From positions 1 to 40,332 of the forward strand of contig NZ_AUJO01000028.1 of the NCBI RefSeq assembly GCF_000424265.1: DNA of 40,332 nucleotides, given 5' to 3'. Made by a program: the position numbers and the translations under genes. Under the pieces are notes generated by a model. It worked only from the letters and a program-made list of their open reading frames with translations, had not been told where the DNA came from and ran no database searches. Source of the DNA: Butyrivibrio sp. WCD3002. GTDB lineage: Bacteria; Bacillota; Clostridia; Lachnospirales; Lachnospiraceae. Position 1 is the first letter of the stretch, and each line of letters opens with the position of its first letter. Shown piece after piece: positions 34,248 through 40,332 of the stretch.

Positions 34248-36299
34248 TTATATCAGCTCGCCTGCTTCAATCATTGTATCGAGCTGGTTCTTTACCATTG
34301 TTATAGCTTCATCAACAGAGATTCCTTCAAACTGGCATCCAGCGGAACTGATATGACCGCCGCCACCGAGCTTCTCCATGATAATCTGCACATTTACTTC
34401 ATCAATTGATCTGGCACTTACATATATCTGATTCTGATACTGTGTACATGTAAAGCTTGCCCTTACTCCCTTGATGTTCAGAAGCTCGTTGGCAGCCTGT
34501 GCCGCAATAATCGTAGGGCTCTGCAGATCGTTTGAATCACAAACAGAAATAGCGTAAGCTCCGCGGTATATCTCAGCCTGACTTACTGCATCGGCTTTTG
34601 CTTTATACTCAGTAGCATCCTCTCTGAAAAGCTTCCTTACTCTTGTAACATCTGCGCCGTTTCTTCTAAGAAAAGCAGCTGCTTCAAAGGTACGTACGCC
34701 TGTCTTATTCATGAAATTATTGGTATCAACCATAATTCCGGAGTACATACTGTCCGCTTCTTCAGGTCTTATCTTTACAGCCTCATCAATGTACTGCAAT
34801 ACTTCTGAAACCATCTCGCAGGCACTTGATGCATAGGGTTCAACATAAGAAAGAGTGGCATTTTCTATAACTTCAGTACTCTGTCTGTGGTGATCAAGTA
34901 CAACTATAGTCTTACAGAACTTAAGAAGCTCAGGGCACTCAGTTATGCTGGGCTTATTTACATCCACAACCACAAGAACTGCATTATTACCTGCAATATC
35001 AATGGCCTGCTGATTATTGATGATCATATCCTGCTCATACTCAGGATTACCTTTGAAAAGATCAACCAGCGGCTTCATGGAATTAGTCACATCATTTAGA
35101 ACTATGTGACACTTTCTATCAAGTGTCTTTGCTATTCTATAGATACCAACAGATGAGCCAAAGCTGTCAACATCACCGATTCTGTGACCCATAACAATAA
35201 CGGTATCCTTACTGTTGATGATCTCCTTAAGGGCGTGAGCCTTAACTCTCGCCTTAACTCTGGTACTCTTCTCAACCTTCTGACTCTTGCCGCCAAAGTA
35301 CATGATCTCATCAGGAGTCTTAACAACTGCCTGATCTCCGCCTCTACCAAGGGCAAGGTCAATGGCGTTACGGGCAAATTCATAATTCTGAGAATAGGAC
35401 AGGCCATCAAGTCCCATACCTATACTAAGCGTAACCGCCATCTCATTACCGATATTTACAGTCTTAACATCCTCTAAGATATCGAAGCGAACTTCCTTCA
35501 GATACTGCGCCGATTTCTTGGGCATTACTATAAAGTACTTATCCTTCTCTATCTTCTTGGCAATACCATCGCAGGTAGCGATATACTTATTTATCTTTCT
35601 GTCTATAAGCGCTGTCAGCAGAGATCTTCTAACTTCCTCTACGCTTTCAAGAGCTTCGTCGTAGTTATCAATATAGATAAGTCCCGCTGCAAGACTCTGT
35701 GAATCAACCTCATTGATTGCAAGTCTGAGAGCCGTCTCATCAAATAAATAAACCGCTATAAGGAAACCTTCATATCCGGAAGCATCGATAATATCGCTGT
35801 TTGCTGCCATCTCATCAAGGGATATTTTTTTCATCTTAAGTACATAAGAGTTATCCTCAAAGGTAACATCCTGATGCACTTCTTCCTCTCCCTCCGGGAA
35901 TTTGTCCGTAGTTATATTAGGGAAAAGTGCTGTTATGGATTTATGGAATCCCTTCTCCTGATGAATAGCCTTCTCAAAAGCTGTATTTGTCCAAACAACT
36001 CTACCCGAATCATCAAGCAGTGCATGAGGCAGATCAAGATCTCTTAACAATCTCTTCTGAATCTGTCCATACTCCGTGGCAAAGCTTATAAGCTCATTCA
36101 TTATGATGGGCTTGTTATAAAAATCCAAATAGATAACAGCCATAAAATACAAAAGCGCAAAAGCCGCCACAATCAGTCCCGCCGTAAAATCAACCGTCAG
36201 GACAGCTATCGTAACAAGCGCCAGAAGTATTCCAAGATAGATGAAAATATATAGAAATGTCTTGAGTTTTCCTTTAAGCCTAATTCTGTTTTTCTGCAT
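34248..36299 (-). CDS. gdpP: GdpP-type cyclic-di-AMP phosphodiesterase (DHH/DHHA1)
   Basis: The 683-aa protein hydrolyses c-di-AMP and so affects wall stress and potassium homeostasis. It has two N-terminal membrane helices (about 13-37 and 41-60), a PAS-like domain (about 85-170), a degenerate GGDEF domain without the GGDEF motif (about 195-330) and the DHH/DHHA1 catalytic unit. The latter has GHRIGDVDS at 371-379, DHH at 469-471 and [10 protein letters not shown] near the C-terminus. I chose the ATG at 36299 ([10 protein letters not shown]) because GGAGAGGAAT precedes it; the frame is open to 36356. It lies directly upstream of rplI-dnaB, as in many Firmicutes. Confidence 0.94.
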   Translation of the reverse strand: MQKNRIRLKGKLKTFLYIFIYLGILLALVTIAVLTVDFTAGLIVAAFALLYFMAVIYLDFYNKPIIMNELISFATEYGQIQKRLLRDLDLPHALLDDSGRVVWTNTAFEKAIHQEKGFHKSITALFPNITTDKFPEGEEEVHQDVTFEDNSYVLKMKKISLDEMAANSDIIDASGYEGFLIAVYLFDETALRLAINEVDSQSLAAGLIYIDNYDEALESVEEVRRSLLTALIDRKINKYIATCDGIAKKIEKDKYFIVMPKKSAQYLKEVRFDILEDVKTVNIGNEMAVTLSIGMGLDGLSYSQNYEFARNAIDLALGRGGDQAVVKTPDEIMYFGGKSQKVEKSTRVKARVKAHALKEIINSKDTVIVMGHRIGDVDSFGSSVGIYRIAKTLDRKCHIVLNDVTNSMKPLVDLFKGNPEYEQDMIINNQQAIDIAGNNAVLVVVDVNKPSITECPELLKFCKTIVVLDHHRQSTEVIENATLSYVEPYASSACEMVSEVLQYIDEAVKIRPEEADSMYSGIMVDTNNFMNKTGVRTFEAAAFLRRNGADVTRVRKLFREDATEYKAKADAVSQAEIYRGAYAISVCDSNDLQSPTIIAAQAANELLNIKGVRASFTCTQYQNQIYVSARSIDEVNVQIIMEKLGGGGHISSAGCQFEGISVDEAITMVKNQLDTMIEAGELI

Positions 36300-36429
36300 A
36301 TTCCTCTCCATCGTAAAGCGTGAGGTACCGCTATTTTTACTTATATATGATAACACAGATTTTAATTTCGAGGGAACTTACTTTACTCTTCTAAATTTCT
36401 GCATTTTCAATTTTACTTCCTAAGGTGTA

Positions 36430-36469
36430 CAAAAAAAGACACTCAATAGAATAAATCTAGTGAGTGTCT
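36430..36469 (-). terminator. Terminator of rpsF-ssb-rpsR
   Basis: AGACACTCA (36437-36445) pairs with TGAGTGTCT (36461-36469), with four further inner pairs after a mismatch. Seven T follow on the minus strand (36436-36430). It separates rpsR from gdpP. Confidence 0.88.
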
Positions 36470-36497
36470 CTATAATCACTTGAAATAGCTATTGCTA

Positions 36498-36761
36498 TTA
36501 CTCTGCCTCGTAAGGCATAAGTGCAAGATGTCTTGCTCTCTTAATAGCAGATGTAAGCTCTCTCTGGTGCTTTGCGCAGTTACCTGTGATACGTCTGGGA
36601 AGGATCTTGCCGCTCTCAGAAACGAACTTCTTAAGCTTTGCTGTGTCCTTGTAATCGATCACATTGTCTTTTCCACAGAATACGCAAACTTTCTTTCTTC
36701 TGTGCATACCACCTTTTCTTCTTACAGGAGAATCGGTTCTATCAGACTTATTGAAAGCCAT
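36498..36761 (-). CDS. rpsR: 30S ribosomal protein S18
   Basis: The 87-aa protein is S18 ([41 protein letters not shown]). It keeps the zinc-ribbon form: Cys26 and Cys29 in VCVFCG with CAKH further on supply four possible ligands. It is the last gene of rpsF-ssb-rpsR and pairs with S6 in the 30S platform. RBS is AAGGAGGTACCACA. Confidence 0.97.
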   Translation of the reverse strand: MAFNKSDRTDSPVRRKGGMHRRKKVCVFCGKDNVIDYKDTAKLKKFVSESGKILPRRITGNCAKHQRELTSAIKRARHLALMPYEAE

Positions 36762-36822
36762 TGTGGTACCTCCTTATCAAATTCAGTCAACAATGCCATA
36801 AAGGCATTTATAAATCAATAAC

Positions 36823-37287
36823 TTAATTGAACGGAAGCTCTTCGTCGATTCCATCAGGAATATTGATGAATCCATCACCTGAATCCTGGCTGCTGTTACC
36901 GCCATCGAATGGTGCTGCGGGAGCTCCGCCTGAGAAGCCACCATTTCCGCCTGCAGTGTTCTTGCTCTCTGCAAACTCGTGCTCCTCAACTACTACGTCA
37001 GTAGTGTATACCTTCTGACCGTCCTTATTGGTATAGCTACCTGTCTGGATACGGCCTGTGACGCAAATCTTAGTACCCTTTCTAAGATACTTCTCAGCAA
37101 ACTCTCCGGTTCGGCCGAATGCAACACAGTTGATAAAGTCAGCAGTCTGACCATCCTGGTTGTTGTTACCTCTGCCTCTGCGATCTACAGCAAGTGTGTA
37201 TCTCGCAATTGCCATTGAATTCTCCCCCTGAGAATATCTAACATCGGGGTCTCTTGTTAATCGTCCCATCAGTATAACTTTATTCAT
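36823..37287 (-). CDS. ssb: Single-stranded DNA-binding protein
   Basis: The 154-aa SSB has the OB-fold at about 1-105 (MNKVILMGRLTRDPDVRYSQ, FINCVAFGRTGEFAEKYLRKG, TSVVVEE-like strand), a Gly-rich flexible linker (GGNGGFSGG) and the conserved acidic tip ending EELPFN. The tip usually ends in a DDLPF-type motif that recruits repair and replication partners; here an extra Asn follows Phe. It lies between rpsF and rpsR in the classic order. Confidence 0.96.
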   Translation of the reverse strand: MNKVILMGRLTRDPDVRYSQGENSMAIARYTLAVDRRGRGNNNQDGQTADFINCVAFGRTGEFAEKYLRKGTKICVTGRIQTGSYTNKDGQKVYTTDVVVEEHEFAESKNTAGGNGGFSGGAPAAPFDGGNSSQDSGDGFINIPDGIDEELPFN

Positions 37288-37305
37288 ATCTTCGTCCTCT
37301 TTCTC

Positions 37306-37596
37306 TTAGGCCTCGTTCTGCTTAACGATAAGATAACGAATGACGCCATCGACGATACGGACACGCTTCTCGATTTCAGCAGGTGCAGTAGTCTCTGCAT
37401 CGAAATGAATGAAATAGTAGAAGCCCTCATTCATCTTGTTGATCTCGTAAGCAAGCTTCTTCTTGCCCCATTCATCAACATCTGTAATCTGTCCGCCGAA
37501 TCTCTCGATCAAAGCCTTGCACTTGTCAACAGCTGCTGCTCTTGCGTCGTCTTCGATCTTAGCGCTAACGACTACGGCTAACTCATATTTTGTCAT
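37306..37596 (-). CDS. rpsF: 30S ribosomal protein S6
   Basis: The 96-aa S6 begins MTKYELAVVVSAKIEDD and contains GGQITDVDEWGKKKLAYEINKMNEGFYYFIHFDA and RIVDGVIRYLIVK, all family-typical. It forms a heterodimer with S18 (encoded two genes downstream) in the 30S platform. RBS AAAGGAGG is upstream. A leader hairpin that may bind S6:S18 lies at 37626-37644. Confidence 0.97.
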   Translation of the reverse strand: MTKYELAVVVSAKIEDDARAAAVDKCKALIERFGGQITDVDEWGKKKLAYEINKMNEGFYYFIHFDAETTAPAEIEKRVRIVDGVIRYLIVKQNEA

Positions 37597-37625
37597 GCTT
37601 TCTTTACCTCCTTTTGGTCTCTGGC

Positions 37626-37644
37626 TACCGTTTACATTACGGTA
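37626..37644 (-). promoter_or_regulatory. Candidate S6:S18-responsive leader hairpin of rpsF
   Basis: In the rpsF leader (minus strand) TACCGT and ACGGTA pair as a 6-bp stem around a 7-nt loop, about 30 nt before the start codon and next to the RBS. An S6:S18-binding leader motif with a conserved CCG is known in rpsF mRNAs of many bacteria. The match here is by position and the CCG-containing stem only. Confidence 0.4.
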
Positions 37645-37840
37645 ACAAGGAAATTATCACAGAGATATACTTTAGCACAACATCCCTTTTATTGCAAGCT
37701 ATATCAATCAAAAAATCTCTATTTTATGATAGTCAGAACCTTCGTTAAATTTACTGACAAATCATACGTTACTGAATCATGATATTAACTAATCCACCGC
37801 GAGTGCAGATCCCCATGATTCATGTAAGTAGACATATCAA

Positions 37841-38563
37841 TCAAAGCTGCCCCAGTACCTCTCCAATGGGTCCTTGAATTACCAGATCTGCCTGACCATC
37901 TCTTGTGGTGGCCTGCTTGTTTATGAGCACAAGCTTGTGTCCCCTATAATAATCAATAAGCCCTGCAGCAGGATAAACAACCAGCGATGTTCCGCCTATT
38001 ATAAGTACGTCCGCGTTTGCTATATAATCAACAGCCTTACTCATTATTGACATATCAAGGCCTTCTTCATATAAAACCACGTCCGGTTTAATCCTTCCGC
38101 CACACTCGCAGTAAGGTACGCCTTCGCACTCCGCCATAAAATCAAAATCATAGAACTTCCCGCATCTCTCACAATAATTCCTGTGAACGCTTCCGTGAAG
38201 CTCAAGGACTTCTTTACTTCCTGCAGCCTGATGCAGACCATCAATATTCTGAGTTATAACTGCCTTAAGTTTTCCCTGCTTCTCCCATTCCGCAAGCTTA
38301 AGATGCGCTTTGTTAGGCTTAATTCCCTTGATCAGAAGCTTATCCTTATAGAATCTGAAAAACTCCTCCGGCATTCTCACATAAAAGCTGTGACTAAGCA
38401 TCTGCTCCGGAGGATATTTATAATGCTGATGGTACAGCCCATCCTCACTTCTAAAATCCGGAACACCGCTTTCCGTTGACACCCCGGCACCGCCGAAAAA
38501 TACAATATTGTCAGATCCATCTATTAGTTCCTTAAGTTCTCTGATATTATCATCCATAGCCAT
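37841..38563 (-). CDS. Sir2-family NAD-dependent protein deacylase
   Basis: The ~240-aa sirtuin removes acyl groups from lysines using NAD. Motifs are FFGGAGVSTESGVPDFRS (NAD site), TQNIDGLHQAAGS and the catalytic His in LELHGSVHRNYC. A Cys4 zinc site (CERC...CECGG) and IIGGTSLVVYPAAGLI follow. RBS GAGGAAGG favours the ATG at 38563 (MAMDDN) or 38557; the frame is open to 38575. It lies 73 nt after the S1-domain gene. Substrate is unknown; acetyl-CoA synthetase is a common target but none is nearby. 37597-37840 upstream of rpsF has no gene. Confidence 0.92.
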   Translation of the reverse strand: MAMDDNIRELKELIDGSDNIVFFGGAGVSTESGVPDFRSEDGLYHQHYKYPPEQMLSHSFYVRMPEEFFRFYKDKLLIKGIKPNKAHLKLAEWEKQGKLKAVITQNIDGLHQAAGSKEVLELHGSVHRNYCERCGKFYDFDFMAECEGVPYCECGGRIKPDVVLYEEGLDMSIMSKAVDYIANADVLIIGGTSLVVYPAAGLIDYYRGHKLVLINKQATTRDGQADLVIQGPIGEVLGQL

Positions 38564-38636
38564 CGCCTTCCTCATGAAAAACTACCACTACTGCAACAGA
38601 AAAACTTTTAGAGTTAAGTCTAAATCATCTTTTTTA

Positions 38637-39539
38637 TCAGAATCCTGCCTTCTTAAGAAGATCCGCAAGTGATGTAGTTGCTTCTCCTTCACTCTCGAAT
38701 TCAATCTTTTCTTCAGTGATCTCAGTTGCTGCTACATCCTGAAGTGCCTTCATACTCAGACTGAGCTTACCATCCTTAATTGCTGTAACCTTAACCTTTA
38801 CTTTATCGCCAACCTTCAGTACTGCACTGGGATGAGCGATTCTCTGATTTGAAATCTGAGAAATATGCACTAGTCCGGAAAGTCCGTTTCCAAGATTAAT
38901 GAATGCACCGTAATCCTGAAGACTCTCTACTGTACCCTCTGTAACAAGTCCAACCTGTACATTTGAAACCTTGGCAGCTCTCTCTTCATCTGCCTTTTCT
39001 TTAAGTATTTCCTTAGCTGACATTACCAGCTTCTTATTAGTCTCATCAGCAGTAATTACTCTGACTTCAAGCTTCTTATTAACAAAATCATCAAGGGCCC
39101 CCTCTTCTACATAATTAAGAGAAAGCTTTGATGCAGGAATAAAACCTCTTATACCCTCAAGGAATGCTACAACACCGCCCTTAACTGCTTCAATTACGGT
39201 AACTGTCACATTCTGATTAGAATCCATCAGTTCCTTGAGCTTATCCCATGCAAGAACCTTAGTTGCTTCTTTTCTGGAAAGAAGTATATTTCCATTACCA
39301 TCATCTGTTTTTACAACAGTTGCAGAAACCTCATCTCCAACCTTCACATCAGTTCTTATAGAAAACTTTGGATCATCCGAGAAGTCCTCGGCTTTTATAA
39401 CGCCCTGAGTGAAATATTTAATATCCAACAGAACTTCAGACTCATCAACTCCGATAACAGTACCGGTAACTATATCACCCTCTGCTATCTGTCTGAATGA
39501 TCTGTCTATTTCATCCTTAAAATCTTCCATTGATTCCAT
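38637..39539 (-). CDS. S1 RNA-binding domain protein (ribosomal protein S1 homologue)
   Basis: The 300-aa protein carries three S1 domains. They begin near residue 17 (GDIVTGTVIGVDESEVLLDI), about 100 (VTVTVIEAVKGGVVAFLEGIRGFIPASKL) and about 183 (NVQVGLVTEGTVESLQDYGAFINL...GLVHISQI), with a short acidic C-terminal tail. Firmicute S1-like proteins are shorter than E. coli S1 (six domains) and may aid mRNA binding or act as general RNA-binding proteins. A strong RBS (GGGGAGGAATTC) precedes the ATG. Confidence 0.9.
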   Translation of the reverse strand: MESMEDFKDEIDRSFRQIAEGDIVTGTVIGVDESEVLLDIKYFTQGVIKAEDFSDDPKFSIRTDVKVGDEVSATVVKTDDGNGNILLSRKEATKVLAWDKLKELMDSNQNVTVTVIEAVKGGVVAFLEGIRGFIPASKLSLNYVEEGALDDFVNKKLEVRVITADETNKKLVMSAKEILKEKADEERAAKVSNVQVGLVTEGTVESLQDYGAFINLGNGLSGLVHISQISNQRIAHPSAVLKVGDKVKVKVTAIKDGKLSLSMKALQDVAATEITEEKIEFESEGEATTSLADLLKKAGF

Positions 39540-39666
39540 TTTGAATTCCTCCCCAAACTAAAGTTATTGACCTACAAATAAAATTATACACCGAGTAATT
39601 TGTCTTAACATCATTTTTTTAACGATAAAGAGCATTTTCAAGGCTAAATCTCTAATTGTATACAAC

Positions 39667-39700
39667 AAAAAAGCCTTAAATGTCATATTTGACACTTAAG
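39667..39700 (-). terminator. Terminator of the rRNA-tRNA operon
   Basis: Arms 39675-39685 and 39690-39700 pair over 11 bp, with a G-U wobble only on the minus strand, then GGCTTTTTTG follows on that strand. It lies just after tRNA-Cys. Confidence 0.87.
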
Positions 39701-39710
39701 ACTATTTTAA

Positions 39711-39781
39711 AGGTGACTGACGGATTTGAACCGACGATCAGGGAGTTGCAGTCCCACGCCTTACCACTTGGCTAAGTCACC
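39711..39781 (-). tRNA. tRNA-Cys (GCA)
   Basis: The minus strand folds as a 71-nt cloverleaf starting GGTGACTTAGCCAAGTGGTA. The anticodon stem is GGGA-type with loop CTGCAAC (anticodon GCA), the T-loop is GGTTCAAATCC, and the discriminator is U, as expected for tRNA-Cys. CCA is not encoded. Confidence 0.93.
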
Positions 39782-39785
39782 ATAA

Positions 39786-39857
39786 TGACTCCGACGAGGC
39801 TCGAACTCGTGTTACCGCCGTGAAAGGGCGATGTCTTAACCACTTGACCACGGAGCC
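39786..39857 (-). tRNA. tRNA-Glu (TTC)
   Basis: The 72-nt cloverleaf starts GGCTCCGTGGTCAAGTGGTT, with anticodon loop CTTTCAC (anticodon TTC) and T-loop AGTTCGAGCCT. CCA is not encoded. It sits 4 nt upstream of tRNA-Cys in the same operon. Confidence 0.95.
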
Positions 39858-39901
39858 GTGTTCCTGTAGTACAGGTTATTTCGGATTTCTCCGTATTGTA
39901 G

Positions 39902-39974
39902 CTCCCCAAGTAGGACTCGAACCTACGACACTTCGGTTAACAGCCGAATGCTCTACCGACTGAGCTATTGAGGA
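39902..39974 (-). tRNA. tRNA-Asn (GTT)
   Basis: The 73-nt cloverleaf starts TCCTCAATAGCTCAGTCGGT, with anticodon stem TTCGG/CCGAA, loop CTGTTAA (anticodon GTT), T-loop GGTTCGAGTCC and discriminator G. It is the first tRNA after the 23S gene. Confidence 0.95.
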
Positions 39975-40055
39975 TTATTAATTACTTTATCCGTACCTTC
40001 AAAACCGAACACTGAATTATTCCATCTTATTCCATATCATGTTCTATATTTGGAA

Positions 40056-40089
40056 GTTCTGCTCTCGGTCTTTCAGACCTCGCCAGAAC
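40056..40089 (-). other. Hairpin in the 23S-tRNA spacer, possible processing stem
   Basis: GTTCTG (40056-40061) pairs with CAGAAC (40084-40089), and inside it GGTCT (40067-40071) pairs with AGACC (40075-40079). It lies between the 23S 3' end and tRNA-Asn and may guide RNase processing. Confidence 0.35.
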
Positions 40090-40136
40090 AACACTCAAAC
40101 TAGCTTCGGAAATACCTCAGCAAGTTTTCCTAGTTT

Positions 40137-40332
40137 GGACAAGCCCTCGACCTATTAGTACACATCAGCTGAACATGTTACCATGCTTACACCTTGTGCC
40201 TATCTACCTCATAGTCTCTAAGGGGTCTTACTCCACAAAGGAGGGATATCTCATCTTGAGGGGGGCTTCACGCTTAGATGCCTTCAGCGTTTATCCCTTC
40301 CGGACTTGGCTACCCAGCCTTATGCATCTGGC
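40137..40332 (-). rRNA. 23S rRNA, 3' end (partial)
   Basis: The plus strand reads as the complement of the 23S 3' region: CCTCGACCTATTAGTA (40145-40160), then GCTGAACATGTTACC, GCTTCACGCTTAGATGCC and ATCCCTTCCGGACTTGGCTACC, all highly conserved. The gene runs off the window edge. The exact mature 3' end is estimated near 40137 from the conserved GGGCTTGTCC segment. It is followed by tRNA-Asn with no 5S gene between. Confidence 0.95.

Noticed and set aside
1..40332. CRISPR arrays, toxin-antitoxin pairs, restriction systems, phage or transposase genes
   Set aside because: None was seen: no regularly spaced direct repeats with unique spacers, and every long frame is explained by a host gene or its shadow.

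Overview
The window looks like chromosomal DNA of a low-to-mid GC, anaerobic Firmicute of the family Lachnospiraceae, close to Butyrivibrio or Roseburia. Pointers are the GlgC/GlgD pair, SpoVG, MecA, single-polypeptide pyruvate:ferredoxin oxidoreductase with a 2[4Fe-4S] ferredoxin, a DnaD/DnaI-type helicase-loading system, the long form of PRPP synthetase, a DUF6465 Lys/Ala-rich protein, and the rpsF-ssb-rpsR / gdpP-rplI-dnaB synteny. This is mostly core genome. No phage, transposase, CRISPR array or secretion cluster is visible.

Layout. 1-5 kb (minus): DUF6465 histone-H1-like protein, aminotransferase, UppP and a membrane-anchored transglutaminase-like protein, then a plus-strand orphan 100-aa ORF. 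5-13 kb (minus): glgC-glgD-spoVG, a terminator, then pth-mfd-pheA. 13-18 kb (plus): murC, then dnaD-dnaC(dnaI)-prs. The dnaD upstream region carries a cluster of DnaA boxes, and a GC-rich hairpin element sits between dnaD and dnaC. 18-21.4 kb: a large exported or anchored protein of unknown function (minus) and a DUF402 protein (plus). 21.4-26.5 kb (minus): GH18 hydrolase, tsaC, rpiB, dCMP deaminase and a coiled-coil SleB-type cell-wall hydrolase. 26.5-27.2 kb: a non-coding stretch with a probable structured RNA (6S-like, plus) and a possible second small transcript (minus). 27.2-32.2 kb: mecA, nifJ (minus, with a long terminator-containing leader) and a divergent ferredoxin. 32.2-32.4 kb: a 175-bp composite palindromic repeat. 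32.4-37.6 kb (minus): rpsF-ssb-rpsR, gdpP, rplI, dnaB. 37.8-39.5 kb (minus): a sirtuin and an S1-domain protein. 39.7-40.3 kb (minus): 3' end of a 23S rRNA followed by tRNA-Asn, tRNA-Glu and tRNA-Cys, with no 5S gene between.

How the genes fit together. Several loci concern DNA replication: DnaD, the DnaC/DnaI loader, DnaB helicase, SSB and PRPP synthetase, with candidate DnaA control of the loader operon. Others serve the envelope (UppP, MurC, SleB-like and GH18 hydrolases), fermentation (PFOR plus ferredoxin), glycogen synthesis (GlgC/GlgD) and translation (S6, S18, L9, S1, Pth, TsaC, tRNAs, rRNA).

I see no obvious wholly new multi-gene system. The most interesting signals are non-coding: the DnaA-box cluster overlapping the dnaD promoter, the 6S-like RNA, the nifJ leader with an internal terminator, and the composite palindrome beside dnaB. 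All calls come from reading the sequence and from remembered family motifs; no searches were run.
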